Source: Tilletia caries (Eukaryota > Basidiomycota > Exobasidiomycetes > Tilletiales > Tilletiaceae). From it: a stretch of 64,000 nucleotides of DNA. Below, one piece after another: positions 1 to 11,906 of the stretch. The DNA is taken from assembly GCA_032718865.1 (NCBI GenBank), contig JALUTQ010000003.1:1952001-2016000 (forward strand), written 5' to 3'. Position numbers and translations under genes: made by a program. The stretch's first letter is position 1. Every line of letters begins with the position of its first letter. Below the pieces are notes generated by a model that made no database searches, was not told the origin of the DNA, and was given only the letters and a program-made list of their open reading frames with translations.

Positions 1-1392
1 GGGAGTGGTGGTTCCTCTGGGCAGGAAAAACCCTCCGGGATGTATCGAAAATCCGGCCATTGCGCGCATCGACTCTCGTGGAAGACCAGTTAGGTAGCAC
101 CCCTGCATCTTCTCCACCGACCACCTACCTGCTCTTCGTATCTGAGCTTCGCTCGCGCCGTTGTCCTCCGCCCTTCGCGCACCTCCTCCTCTGTTGAGAT
201 GGGTCTTCTTGCTGCTCTGAATGTGAAGGGCGTCCAGGACCTTGCACATGTTGTCGTACTGCATTCGATAGGTGACCGGCACCTCGCGACCGAGGTCCTG
301 GTGCTTGAGAAGATAGATCCGGTACCAATCCTCTCGACGCGCAAATGAGGGAAAGGGTTCGTTGGCGCACTGGAAGCGCTCGAACAGATAGATGGCAAGG
401 GCGGACTGGGGGCATTCGAGGACGTTCTTGTACCGCAAGCAGCCGGCGTATTCGAGAAGGCCGAACTGATTCGTCTTGCCCTGGGCAGTAATGAGGACAA
501 CGGCATGGCAAAGCTGAGCGCCCTCGTTTGGCATTGGCAGAACAGACATGTCGGCGAGCTGGGCTCCACGTATAGTCTCTCCTCTCGACATGAGGGCGTG
601 TGTGAGCAGATGATCGAGCCGATTTCGGGAGCAATTGGACGAGATGGTGGTCATAGCAAGGTAGTGGTTGTTGATGCGACTGAAGATGTGGTGCGAGTAG
701 CCGTCTTGGATCGTTCCTCCCTGTCGATCGTCCATCGCATCCCGCTTCCGTGTCGCCTCCTCGCGCCCAAGAGAGTCCATGTAGCTCGTGAGCGCCCCGC
801 CTCGAGGGTTGGTGTGCAGATTGGTGCCGAGGGAGACCTGCTGCTTGTAGAGGTCGAGAACACCACTGACGTAGGTCTCGATTGTGCTTGCAGCAAGGGA
901 CGCGTTCTTCGCCGGCGCAGTACCGTCGGCCGCATCTTTTCTCTCCTTCTTCCTGCTGTTCCCCGTTGGCACAATTACTGTCTGCAGCCACAGCAGCAGC
1001 TTGGCCTCCGAAACAATCGTCCCATCGTCAAATTTGCGCATCGCACAGAATGACTGGATGCAAAGTGAACGTGATGCAAGAGGTACTTAACGTCAGTATA
1101 GTGAATAGTGATCACCGCCCACCAGGCCGCCGAGAAGGATCCCAAAGACGCGAAAGGGAATCGGGATACTACTCACTGCCCACTTCTTCTGCTTGGGGTC
1201 ATAGCTTGAAGAGGTACCCTTTGGCCGCGACTCGATCTTCTTTTGGACCGCGGTGTTCACGGCGCCGGCCAAGTCTGTCGCATTTTGAACCGCTGTATAG
1301 ACCGTGGCGGGGCCGCTCACCGTGCCATTGCCACCGACGACAGTGCCACCGACGACAGCTCCTTTTGATTTCGACTTCGGACCGCGAGCCAT
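1..1392 (-). CDS. Crypton-type tyrosine recombinase (YR-1), C-terminus beyond window
   Basis: Two exons can be read: 1392-1177 and 1053 to the window edge, split by a 123-base intron in phase 0. The 423 residues present hold the SAM-like N-terminal region (YDPKQKKW and FCAMRKFDDG around the intron, then an ETYVSGVLDLYKQQ helix) and a tyrosine-recombinase catalytic domain. The visible catalytic set is Arg in ETIRGAQ, a Lys-Thr-Asn segment, HxxR as HLNR, Trp in AGRW and the nucleophilic Tyr in GCYLTG. Reading is open to base 1. This is the fold of fungal Crypton DNA transposons, which cut and rejoin DNA through a 3'-phosphotyrosine link. The paralogue at 59825-63893 aligns along the domain but is clearly diverged. 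The start at 1392 is the Met closest to the conserved block; an in-frame Met at 1518 is possible. A domesticated host gene cannot be excluded. Confidence 0.8.
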
Positions 1393-1530
1393 TCCAGTTC
1401 CAGCGGCACTGACAGGAAGTGAAAGGAAGACGTTGTTGATGAAGGATGATGCAGGTAGATACAGTGAAAACGACTCAAACGGGAAAGGCATCCAGCTGCC
1501 AGTGGCCAGCTCAGCCACTGAAGCAGGCAG

Positions 1531-2824
1531 TCAAGACACGTGACCGCTGCGCAGTGAGTGGAAAGAGTGAAAGCGCAGAGAAGTTACTTCTCTGCGGTGG
1601 AAAAGGAAGAGAAGTTGCGGAAATGTGTTTGGACCACGGTGGTCCGCCCGATTTGGGCGTGGTCCGACGTGGCCCAGATGAACATAAGGCCCTGAGTCTT
1701 GAGCAGGTGCTTGGTTGAACGAGAAAGTCGACTCAGAGGGACCAAACAGGCCAAGCCCAGAACCCGTGGTAGGCGCAGGAGGCTGGAGGATCGAGTCGGA
1801 ACCAACAGCTTCAGCCTCAAGAGGAATTTGCTTGGACCGGCTGAGGATTTCGTTGATAGCCTTCTTTGAAGGAGGGCTAAGCTGCTCAAAAGCCGATGCG
1901 AGAGACAGAGCCGACGTAGGAGGCGTTGACGAGCGAGTAATGGTTGTAGGTCGAGCAAGAACCTTGGACAGTACCGGTTGAGCAGGTCGACCCAGAGCTG
2001 GAGCTGGGATGTCGCGAGTGACCGAGACCGATTCCGCTTCCGCAGTCTCTGATTCGACGCGAGGTTTGGGGACGCCGCGCTCGTTGCCCTCGGAGCTCGA
2101 CGATACGACCCTGATCCTCTTGATGCCAGAGGTCTTAGAAGTCGAGGCAGTTGGCTGTAGGAGCAAGCATAAAGGAACAGACAGAAGACAGATCAGTAAC
2201 CAGACAAGGCAGATCAGATAGGGCAACAGATACTGGACTAACCTGCACACGGGGAGAGGACTCCTCAACCTGTGCTTGTGGCGTAGCCTTCTTCTTGCCA
2301 GCAGACTGGTTGAAGAAAAACAGAGTAAGAGACCAGTGTCAGAGAACAGAACAGCAGAAGAACAGAGTGAAAGCGCATATAGCCAGGTTTTGACGCATGT
2401 AGCCCAGTGGCAAACGCATGATTGTACGAGAGGCAGGTAGAACAAACCCTTCTGGTAGAGAAGAGGGACCAAAAGAATCAGGAACAGGGTGTAGAAAGAT
2501 ACTCACCTTCTTGGACGGGACAGATGCCGATCGAGCTCGAGTAGTGCGACCAGTGTCGGCTTGCTTGTCTTCAGTATCCAGAGCAGGTTCCGAGACATCA
2601 GGCTCTTCGAAGTCTTCGAAGTTGAGTCCCAGTTCAGCGATCGCTTCCTCCGCAGTGTGGCCAGTGCCTCGAAGCGCGAGGAATTCTTCGAGAGTGCCAG
2701 GCTCGCATTGGTCGATGATGAAGTTGGCCAGTTTGTCGCCTTCAGCTTGCTTCTCGTAGAGAGCTTGCTTGTCTTGCGCGAGAGCCACAGAGGGCTCGAC
2801 AGATGCAGATATGCCGCGCAACAT
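1531..2824 (-). CDS. Hypothetical protein, 334 residues, upstream of YR-1
   Basis: Three exons (2824-2507, 2305-2243, 2154-1531) join in phase 0 with good donors (GTGAGT, GTTAGT) and pyrimidine-rich acceptors. I do not recognise the protein. The N-terminal 106 residues are acidic and helical (LEEFLALRGTGHTAEEAI, then FEDFEEPD). The middle is Ser/Thr/Pro-rich and probably disordered, with basic patches (GIKRIR, SKKA) that may act in nuclear import. The last 60 residues have odd composition, so another intron near the end is possible. The stop lies about 140 bases before the YR-1 start on the same strand, so the two may be accessory and recombinase genes of one Crypton-like element, or an accidental neighbour pair. 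Confidence 0.55.
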
Positions 2825-3044
2825 CTTTGACTGAATCAGTTACAGAACGAGAGAGCCTGTGCGATCAAGATACAGAAAGAAGGTGATGATGGAGGATCTC
2901 AGGAAGATGCGATGCTCCATCGAACGTAACTTCACAGGCAATGTTCATTGATCATTGTTTCGGCTGATCGGCCCAGGCTCCGTTCTCGAGGACCACCCCG
3001 TGTCTCTCTTCTATCGTCTACTCTGTTCAAGCACAGCAGGAACG
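2825..3044. promoter_or_regulatory. Divergent intergenic region, probable bidirectional promoter
   Basis: These 220 bases separate the minus-strand gene starting at 2824 from the plus-strand gene starting at 3045. No clear TATA box is seen on either strand. The role is inferred from the divergent arrangement only. Confidence 0.4.
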
Positions 3045-5619
3045 ATGAGCGGAGGCAACGATCAGGAAGAAGCAGCGATGGCAGCAAGAACAACAAGAAC
3101 AGGCAGAGGCGCGCGAATGGCGCTGCTCCTCGCTGCAGCGCTGGGCATCGCGACACTCGCGCTCACCAACGGAGCGCACGCTGGTCCGACACTCGCCCTC
3201 TCCGACAGCATCGACAGCAGCCATGGCCTCCAGAAACCAATGCTGTCCAGCTCAACTCAGGCGGCGCCGTCTCCTCCTTCTCCACTGATACGCTCCAGTG
3301 TGTCGGGTCTGTACGTAAACGCAGCACATCGCCCTGCACCCGACCCCCTCATGCCGGGCCGGAACGCATCCTCCCACACACTGGCTCCCATCACACTCTA
3401 CTTCGACACAGACGTCCTCGATCCACGAACGACGTATCTCAGCGTGTCAGCTCCGCGGAGGAGGACATGGGAGCAGGTCAATCTCGGCTGTGGGACCTCG
3501 TTTGGCGAGTACCCGGTTGGAGGGATCGAGAGTTGCGAGAGGGACGACTTGGCTGCGGCTCAGACCGAGCAGGAACAGGAGCAGGAGCAGGAGCAGGAGC
3601 AAGTGCAGGCACGATCGGACGAGGTTCGTTGTCAGCCTCAAAGCATCTCTCTCGAGCGCGGGGAGGTCGTATTTGATCCTATGCTCTGTTCCTCCGTCGC
3701 TTCCGTGCTGATGAGCGGGGAAGCAGAGACACTGGCGCATCAAGACGAGCTCCTGTCTTTCACTTTTACCGCCACCGCGGATGCGGCGGGCGCGTCGGAG
3801 GCGGAGGAGAAGATAGTCAGTCGGACATGGTGGGTTGGACATCTGCGGTATGGCCGTGCACGCTGGCCGATGGTACAGAATGGCGAGAAGAAATGGGATG
3901 GCATTCAACCGAACAAGGTGTCAGGTCGTGAGTGTGAACATGGTCGAATGACAGGGTCATCCAATCTGACTTATTGATCATCATTTGGAACATTCCATCG
4001 CGGGCAGTATTCCATGACCCGTTCATTCCACGAGCAGCGCACTTCGACGAAACAGACGACCTCAAAGGCGTCGACATCGACCACGCTTACTGGTACGTTA
4101 TTCTTCGCTGTGCAAGCTTCCTTGGAGCTCTTCTGACTCAAATGGCTCGTCCTTTTCTTTTTCTTTCAGGGCGCTTGGAATCTCTCTTCCCATTCCCACC
4201 GTTGGCCTCGGAGACGACATGGAGCCAGTCCATGCTCCCGTTGGCGGTGAAGTCGTTTGGATCGGCAAGTTCCGGAGGCCAAAGCCGCCCGCTCCGCAGA
4301 ATGACGAAAAGGGCTGGGCAGTCATGGTGAGTAATCATTATCCTATTCTAGTGCTTTGGCTCTAACTCAATGATCGTACTTCTTCTCCGCTCCTGCACTC
4401 ACCGCGCGATCCTCACAGGTCCGAGATGAATGGGGCTTCGTCTGGCAATTTTTCGGTCTGGCGAAGCATTCAATCACCGTCACGCTCGGTGACCTCGTAC
4501 CTCAGGGACATGTGATCGGTGCCATACGTCGCTCAGAGCTCTCGGCACTTCCGCCAGTGCGGGCCCCTCCTGCCGATCCGCCGAAGGAGAAGCCGACAAA
4601 GGGCACGCCGAAGTATCCCTACCGTTTCCGATCGTTGCAGGTCAATGTTGCCAGACCGAATGCTGAATGGGACGCATGGAAGTCTCCGTACGGTAAGCAC
4701 ATACCGGGAAGAAAACGGGAACGTTTCCCGATGACGATGGTCCCTGCTGATCGTTCCGACGGCACTCCATCTTGACGTTTCACAGTCGACGGCTGGCACT
4801 ACTTCAATCCGATTCATTTCCTGAGCGAAGGCACGTACTTCTCAGGTATCCCCGTGAGTGTACAGCTGTCAACCTAGGCGTCAAGGAATATGAACAACCA
4901 AGCTGAAGATTCTGCACCTGCCTGCAGCCTTACTCCGATCCGGCGACGCTGTTCTTCGCCCGCCCTTCTCTGAGCGCGACAACTCCACCGCTCGCTCTCC
5001 TGTCGAGTAAAGGCGTGGTCAAGCCGCTCCTGGCAGGGGACATCGAGATCCTCGTCGTCTTTGATGCCTTCCTCGAGTCGCCTGGTGATGTGGGCGACGG
5101 GATGGACGCCATTTCGCTATATGCGCTCGAATGGGCTGTCTGGCCTGCGGGAGAGGAGGACGGACCGGAGGGGTATGCGAAGGATGAGTGTGTGAAGGAG
5201 AGTGAGAGGGTCAGGTATACGATCAGCTTTGAGCACAGCAAGGTGAGTTTCGAACATTCTCATTCGGCCGCTTTTGGCTCTCGGCCCATGATCTCATCCA
5301 CTCTCTTCAACGTATACAGTTCCCGAGCTTCTGGAACTCAAGCACGAACGCGTATGACAAGTTGTTCGCACACTACGTCCCTACCTTCAGCTACGGCGCC
5401 TTCAGCTGGACCCGCCAATCGTTCTCCTCCCAATTCGACGAGAAGGTGCGGACGCTCATCTACTCGCCCACTCGGGTGTCCCGGGGCGAGCCCGACATTC
5501 GAGGCAGTTGGAACACGAGGCTGCATCCGAATGGGATGTACTGGCTCTCGGTTCGGGCTCGGGACTATTGGGGCCAGGTTGGGTGTGTGACGGCTCAGGT
5601 GAGGATCTTCAATCTGTAA
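3045..5619 (+). CDS. Large secreted protein of unknown function, 693 residues
   Basis: Seven exons: 3045-3927, 4008-4092, 4170-4326, 4419-4692, 4786-4853, 4928-5242 and 5320-5619. All junctions keep one frame and the sum is 694 codons with the stop. A short charged N-terminus precedes a strong signal-peptide core (MALLLAAALGIATLAL, then a likely cut after AHA). No membrane segment follows, so secretion or luminal residence is expected. Residues near 180 carry an EQEQEQ run encoded by a CAGGAG microsatellite. The C-terminal half is rich in Trp, Tyr and Phe (GWHYFNPIHF, YWLSVRARDYWG), suggesting a beta-rich fold. I cannot assign a family. The first donor was set at GTGAGT at 3928, because the alternative at 3917 breaks the downstream frame. 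The ATG at 3045 is the first in frame; upstream reading has only non-ATG codons. Confidence 0.75.
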
Positions 5620-7040
5620 GTATGTATATTCTTTTGTTCAAGTGTTACTGTTCGACAACTTTGCCCGACCCGTTGAGGGGCTCTGCGTCGAGCGACGGAA
5701 CACAGGACAAGCAATGAGTGACCTCGAAAGGGTGCATATTGAAAGCAGTGGGAGCCGTGTACTGAACAAGTAGCAAGTGACCAGGAAGGGACGGGATTTG
5801 AGTGCTGGGACGGAGTAAGTACCGCGTCCTTCTCCCGATCGTTGCGCAACGTTTGTCGTTCAACTTGCGCTGCCTCTCGAAAGGGTCGAAGCTCTCCTGT
5901 CCCGCCTAGCCATCCTGCCATGCTGCTACGACATATGTATCGCTGGTGCGCTGCGCGCCGAGAAGCGGAGCGTTGGGTGGTGAGGACGTGACCTTCATCG
6001 GTACGAGCCCCGGAAGATAGACTGCTAGCCGCTGCCATGCAAGCCGATTCCGTGCGCGCTGGCAAGAGTCCCAACCGCTTTCCGTGCTTCCTTGCTCATT
6101 CTTTGCTGCTTTGACGTATGGACTCACTCGCTCACTTATCTCTGGCTCACTCTCTTCAACATCTTCTTTATTGGCCTCCTAGTCCCACAGGCTTAACGAT
6201 TCTTTTCACCTGCGCTTGCCCTTCAGATCTTGCAGGGACAGCGTCTCTAATCCTCTGTGGCTGCTTCCTGGGTCGAGTACGACTGCCAGCGAGACCGCGT
6301 GTTGGTACGGCAGTCGACATACATGCACAACCAGTCTTGTGGCCGTCTTTCCAGCTAGGCAACGTGCCAAACACTAGACGTCTGCACACCTCGGCACACG
6401 TCCAGCAGCTATCCCCATCGGAACCCGCGGAGGCCTTGACTGTCCTGCCCATCGATCAGTAATGACTGACATGCGCAGTTTGGCCACTTCGGCACGAGTT
6501 GCGGAATCGATCGACTTCTGACAGCAAGTCAATCGCATAGCTGCGAGCCTGACTGCCACCCGCAACCCTCCCGCATGACACGACAGTTGGAATCTCGATC
6601 TAGCGTCCCGAAGGTCCACGGTGCGCTGGCATGGTGAAGGTGAACGAGGGCCACACGACCGCAATAGGACCTGGCGACGACGAAAACTGCCAGTCACGCT
6701 GACGGTCCGACGTTCACGCTTGCCCGTCAAATGCCCATGCCTCACGACACCTCGATTTGGACACATCCCAACCTCTTTCGCTGTCCAAGTCCTGGCCACG
6801 TCCATACTGCCGCACGTCGGTACGCATGCGTGGGTCAAGGGCAAGTTCTTGGCGGATCGAACAGCAGGTCGTTTTTTGCAACCGTTGGGCTCTACGACTG
6901 TGAATGGCGTGCTGGGGACGCATCACGCAGGATGTTTCTCAACCTCGCAGCGCAGGTGGATCGGTAGCTGGAGCACTCTTCGCCCTTGAACGATCCCTCC
7001 GAAAGCTACCAAAAAGAGGGGAAAACGATCTGCTTTTCCA
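5620..7040. other. Intergenic, no supported gene
   Basis: Only short overlapping frames on both strands; none has a plausible start, splice pattern or recognisable domain. Confidence 0.5.
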
Positions 7041-7049
7041 GGGAGGGTC

Positions 7050-7066
7050 GAAGCTATATAAGCAGG
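7050..7066 (+). promoter_or_regulatory. TATA-like core promoter
   Basis: A TATATAAG box at about 7055 is followed, some 30 bases on, by a long C/T/A-rich leader typical of fungal 5' UTRs. It would drive the poorly resolved locus at 7460-8420. Confidence 0.4.
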
Positions 7067-7139
7067 GCCCCCAATCACCTTGGACTCACCCAAATCTTCC
7101 CCCTCACTCAAGCAGTCACGGGACACCACTTCCTCCCGC

Positions 7140-7400
7140 AGGCCTTCTTCTCACAGCTTGTCTCTCACACTCTCTCACATACTCTCACATACTCCCACAC
7201 ACTCTCACATACTCTCTCACATACTTTACCCAACTCCACTCCCACTCCCACTCCCACTCATACCCACTCGCTACACTCTCATGTCCACACACTCGTCCAT
7301 CGTCCACCCACCACTCGCTCGATCTCATCAACTCTTGCTCTGCAACCATCCACCTCAAGTCTTCAAGTCTTCCAGTCTTCCAGTCTTCCAGTCCTCAATT
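7140..7400. repeat. Low-complexity pyrimidine/CA-rich leader repeats
   Basis: Runs of CTCTCACATACTC-like units, then CCCACTC units, then several copies of CTTCCAGT. They lie directly behind the TATA box at 7055, so probably belong to an untranslated leader. Confidence 0.6.
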
Positions 7401-7459
7401 CTTCGAGGTCATCCAGCCCTTTCAAGATAGGATCAGGGTTCGCATCAAGGTTCCAGTTC

Positions 7460-8420
7460 CCAGCCAATGCCTTTCCTCAGGCGGCCACTTCCCGTCCCCG
7501 TCCCCGTCCCGACCTTACCTTCGACTTCACCAAGTCCAACGATCCCAACCTTGCTCAGCATATCTCACATCCATATCGGTGCATTCTCATGCTGTCAGGT
7601 GAACCGACGAAGCCTCTTCCTCCTCCGCTTCTCGATTCCTCTGGGCAGGACGGTCGACACTCGACCCCTTGGAGAAGGCTCGGGGTGCCAACACGGGGAC
7701 GTTCGGACACAAAGCTTGCGTGAGCTTACATGTGTCCCTGCATTCCCCGTCGTACTGACACATGACTTCTTTCAGCACAACTCTACTGTCATACCTCTAC
7801 TTCACACAGGCGCCTTCCTTTGGGCGGGAGGGCAAAGTCCCTTTCCCCCATTGGACGTAGATCACTCTGGATCTTCGTAGGTCCTTTCCTTCATTGGATC
7901 GACCATCCACTTCGAGGCGGCCTCAGCTTTTACGAGTTTCTGGGTGGACGATGAGGGGTACAGGGTTGGCACTGTGGGTTCGAGTCCCCTTTGCCTTCTT
8001 TTTTCCCCCCTTACAGAGTCGTCAAGGGTTCCGTTGGGAACCTGACCGAGAGCAATCCCTGCGAGCGTCGTTGTTTCGTGGACAGATACGACCTCGCATC
8101 ATGGGTATTTGCTCGTCCTCTCACTAAACGTACCGTCTGCCACACTTCACAGCATAGAGGCGCTATGTCCTGTGGGTACGTGACACCACTGCCAATGCAG
8201 GGGACGGGAGTGGCAGCTCGTCCCCTTGCAATATCGTTATCCTCCCCCTGTTTATTCAGGGAATGGCTCGGAGGATCAACAACAAAAAGCACTGGACCTT
8301 TGGCAAGGTCCCGCCGAAATTTTTCTACACCACAGAGTACTTGCAGTGATCCTTCACTGTTCGTCTCTTGTCTCTTCTGCGCGCGCAATCTCACACACTT
8401 TTGTTCTATCCTAACCCTCA
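7460..8420 (+). pseudogene. Possible decayed multi-exon secreted-protein locus
   Basis: Several stretches look like coding exons: one around 7640-7715, one at 7776-7876, and one at 8022-8180 with cysteines (ESNPCERRCF, RYDLASWVF), bounded by plausible donors (GTGAGC, GTACGT) and acceptors (TTTCAG, TTACAG). No single path from a start to a stop keeps frame: the signal-peptide part is not found, and a stop precedes the first good exon. This could be a real gene with an intron arrangement I failed to find, or a broken copy. Confidence 0.25.
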
Positions 8421-8739
8421 TCCTTGTGTGCATGTCTTCAGTCTGTTCCTCGACTTCCCTTTCTCCGAGCTCGTGAAGTGAATGAAGCATGTCCGTTTCC
8501 CATGTCCACATCGAACACGAAGTCATAGACACCATCCACAGCGACCTTCCACCACGTCTTAGTCCGGCCGCATCCTTCGGGAGGTGTGATGAAGAGGTGT
8601 ATATGATCGCTTGGGATTATGGAGGTACTGGCCCAATGAATGTGTTGAATCCCGGCCGCGTCCATCCCGTTCATTTCCTTGCGACAGCCAAAGGGAGACG
8701 AGCCTCTGATCAGGGTCGACGGAGGCCTCCGGGGCACGA

Positions 8740-9065
8740 CCTAAAGTCCAAAACGTTCCCTTCCCGGGATTGGGTCCGGCTCAAACATTCCACGTTGAGC
8801 CTGTGCATTGGAGAGCACGCCAATTGCTGGGAGTGACGCAACCGGCCCGCTGAAGTATGTACTTGGGGGTCCATCGTAGCGTAAGAGGCTGGCATGTTCG
8901 TTAAACGTGTCGCAAACACGGGCCACGACCAGCGGGCGCGGAGGGGAGAGCAAAACGTGTTGCTGATCCTGAACGTGACGCTACTGTCAGGCTCTAGAAA
9001 TGGGAACAGGAAGGGTGACAGAGACTTAGCGATAAGGAAAGGAACGGTCAGCATCGGTGACAATC
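8740..9065 (-). repeat. Family D repeat, copy 1
   Basis: Shares a core reading VTFRISN on the minus strand, and the segment after it, with copies near 10.6, 15.8, 22.1 and 45.6 kb. No complete gene can be built from this copy. Confidence 0.6.
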
Positions 9066-9486
9066 GTAGCCTGCTCCTTTATGTATTCTCGCCGAGCCCA
9101 CCTTGGTTGCACTTGTCACACTGCGCTGAGGTGCTCTGCACTGAGCGAAGGAACGATCAATTTGTATCGGTGAAAGGTCAAACGATGACCTCGAAAGCGT
9201 GCGTATCGGAAGACATGAGAGCCGACGGACATCTAGCCGGCTGTGTTCCAGCGACATATTTTTATCACCATTCACTCATCCTCTGACTGGGGGAACGCTT
9301 CCATCTTCGTTGTGTCCTACGGAGCCTTCTCAGAGAATCAACAAGGACCGCATCCCGGACCGAGTCAAGATGTGACGATACGTTCAATCAGTGGAAGATT
9401 CCACGTCTTGGACGTGCGTCCTTCAGGTTCTATATTGGTAGTGGGAAAGAGCCTACAGAGGGAGCGAAGGGAGCGCTAGACGAAGT

Positions 9487-10013
9487 CTATTTAGCAAGCT
9501 CTCCAAGACGAGCTTCAATTGCAGACACCTCTTCCTCTGTCTGTTTGATATACTTGCGCAGGTTTCCCAGGGTCGCGGCTAGAGCCGGGAATGTCATGGC
9601 TTTGTCGCCTTCCTTCGCGATATTGGAGAAGCTTTGGAGCTCAGTTTTCTTGCTCACTGTTTGTGCAAGTCGGGCATCAGAATGCTACGATGAGCAAGGA
9701 TTTCTGCGATAATAACCGTAGCCTAAACCCTGACAACTCACCGAGCAGCTGAACAAGCTCTTCTTTGCTCATCGCCTCGAGGGCTTCGAGTCTCAACACT
9801 CGCTCTTCAGAAAACGCGATGTGAGTACAGATTGATGCTGCGTGGAATTGAGTCAAGCTACTCACTGACGAAGGCTCCTGCGGGATGTTGCTCGAGATCG
9901 TTCGAGATGGCAGAAGCCGGCGCGGGGCCAGCCGCAACCATTGTCACGGCCATCGAGCAGAAGAGGACGGCCGAAACCAGGAAGGTGAGATTGGAGGAGC
10001 GACGGATCTGCAT
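9487..10013 (-). CDS. Family A small secreted propeptide, copy A1 (126 residues)
   Basis: Three exons: 10013-9866, 9804-9742 and 9656-9487, both introns in phase 1, 127 codons with the stop. Exon 1 (148 bases, the length also found in most paralogues) encodes a signal peptide (TFLVSAVLFCSMAVTMVAA) and a Pro/Ala-rich pro-region. The last base of exon 1 and the first bases of exon 2 form AAG-CGA, giving VKR, a Kex2-type dibasic site. After it come about 75 residues with no cysteine, strongly helical (LEALEAMSKEELVQLL; then IKQTEEEVSAIEARLGELAK). Exon 3 is unlike the other family members, so the mature part has been replaced or has diverged beyond recognition. Secretion and processing are inferred; the function is unknown. 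An effector or intercellular peptide is possible. Confidence 0.85.
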
Positions 10014-10129
10014 CGTGTTGATGTGTTGGTGGGTGGAGAGGTGTGTGGGGCGAGGCCGTTGTCTAAGTGTTTTGAAGGTAGGCTGCGTCAAGCAGAAGTG
10101 AAGGGAGAGAAGGAAGATGTGGCAGTGGT

Positions 10130-10190
10130 GAGTGAGTGGCTGTAATGTCGTCCTGATGATGATCAAGCACCCATTTATATACCTTTCCTG
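10130..10190 (-). promoter_or_regulatory. Family A promoter module (A1)
   Basis: On the minus strand a TATATAAATGG box (10171-10183) is followed by a degenerate form of the CCTGATnnnnATCAGG palindrome and ACGACATTACAG, as at the other A genes. Confidence 0.6.
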
Positions 10191-10469
10191 TCTCGTGGGT
10201 ACGTTCTCTGGACGACATCACCAGTACAAGTGGATACTCGAAAGTGGTTGCTTACCAGCACAGCGGCCTTCGAAAGTTGTGCGATCCCCGCCTTGCCTCC
10301 GAAATGATGTAGGAGCGCCCCGAACGCCCCGACGGCCTCGTATGTATATGGTTGTAATTTGTGACATGTGACAGCGTTCAGCTTCGCTCCTTTCGCATGG
10401 GGCTTGGGAGCTTGGGAGCTTGGAGGTCTTTGATCGCTACGAGAGAAGCATGTGCGATACGCAAGTGAG

Positions 10470-11076
10470 ATGAATGCTTCGTTACGCCCCGAAGCGACTT
10501 AGAAGAGGATGTCTTGAGACGGGATAATGTTCGACTGATAACAGCAAGAAAAACGAAGGCGGTAGAGAGCAGACGCCTTCATATCGCTGGAAACGACGCT
10601 ATATACTCACTCAATTGCTGGGGCTTCTGAACGAAGTCTCGACAGCGATACAGCCGGGTCACGGACGTACATATGTGCTGGGGGACCATTGTGGCATATA
10701 GAGTTGCCATCTCCGTGAAGCGTGTCGAAAATGCGAGTTGCGGACAGCGAGCACGGAGGGGAGGCCGAAAGGCGTTGCTGACCCCGAATGTAACGCTGCT
10801 ATTGGGCTCTATGATTGGGAACAAGACAGGCAGCAAAGACGAGCGAGAAGGAAAAGGAAGGTCAAACACGTACTCGTACGCAGCTCTTGTGATTGTTGGT
10901 CCAGGTTCGAACGCTCCGATTCTTGGTGCAGTGGATGAGGACAAATGGAAGAGTATGGGTAATCGAACTGATGATGCAGCCCTGCTACCTGATGCCTGAT
11001 GTCCTGCTAAAAGAAGGCTGAGAAAGTCGACGAAAATGTGTTCTACTGCACTACAGTCACTTTTCTTGGGCAGCAA
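10470..11076 (-). repeat. Family D repeat, copy 2
   Basis: Longest open version of the D core (SVTFGVSNAF at about 10790). It begins with a segment around CGCCCCGAAGCGACTT, also found at 15.7, 17.4 and 22.1 kb. It lies upstream of A1 on the same strand. A coding role is uncertain. Confidence 0.55.
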
Positions 11077-11414
11077 AGCTGAAAGGATACCTATGTATGT
11101 ACTACTCTCGCCAAGCCCGGCTTGGTAGCACTCGTCACACTGAAAAACGAGTGATGATCAATTGAGTGAAAGCTTGAGGTCGGAGCGTCGGAGGTCATAT
11201 GAAGCACGGTGATACAGTGCAAAGGCCACGCAGGAGCAGCCGGAAGGTATTCAGCTTCCCCTCAGAAGCCGTGCTGCGGACAGTGGGCCTGGTAGCAGTC
11301 ACATCGCAAGTTGCAGAACTTGCGCCTGTATGACAAGTCAAACGTGTCAAGTAGCATGCACAAGTCGACACACTGCCGACAAGTCGGAAGAGTGTAGAAC
11401 GGCGCAAAATACGG

Positions 11415-11906
11415 TCAGTAAACGGACGATCTCTCCCACTCTGATATGTCCTGGGCTCTGCTCACGTTCGAAGACATGTTCGGGACTGGTGGTAAATCAT
11501 CGCGCTCGCACTGGGCGCATTTCATGCACTGTAATTTCGAGCAAGCACAGAAAGGAACAGAATCAATGTCAACCTTCGGCCTGTCGCAACTGTGAAAAGT
11601 CGAAACATATAGGACTCACCTGATTGAAGACAGCATGAGAATCGGCCTTAGGATTGGCCTTGGCCTTGGCAACCTTGACGCACATCAAAACCTGAGAGGG
11701 GAACGGGGACCGTAGTCACGAGATGCGGATGCCAAACAAGAACAAAGAAAGGTCAGCCTTCAGCCTTGTCGGTACGTTCCCAGAGTCCAACAGCAGAGTC
11801 TACTTACATCTTTGTCATGAGTGGCAGCATCTTCGTCAGGAGTGGCAGAAGCAGAGGCCAGGAGGACCGAGAGGAGGACGAGGAAGGGTGCGTTGACGGT
11901 TTTCAT
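11415..11906 (-). CDS. Small cysteine-containing secreted protein, 94 residues
   Basis: Three exons in phase 0: 11906-11808, 11691-11620 and 11528-11415, with GTAAGT and GTGAGT donors and CTCAG and TACAG acceptors; 95 codons with the stop. A signal peptide (MKTVNAPFLVLLSVLLASASA) is followed by an acidic stretch, then VLMCVKV, a Lys/Ala-rich linker, and the cluster CMKCAQCERDD. Four cysteines could form two disulfides or a metal site. No relative is recognised. It is not a family A member (different signal peptide, no Lys-Arg site) but sits in the same array. Confidence 0.75.

Noticed and set aside
505..1053. Open plus-strand frame of 182 codons
   Set aside because: It is the antisense of YR-1 exon 2, which carries the recombinase motifs on the minus strand.
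7894..8127. 77-codon frame as an independent gene
   Set aside because: No signal peptide, domain or promoter of its own; overlaps better but still inconclusive exon candidates.
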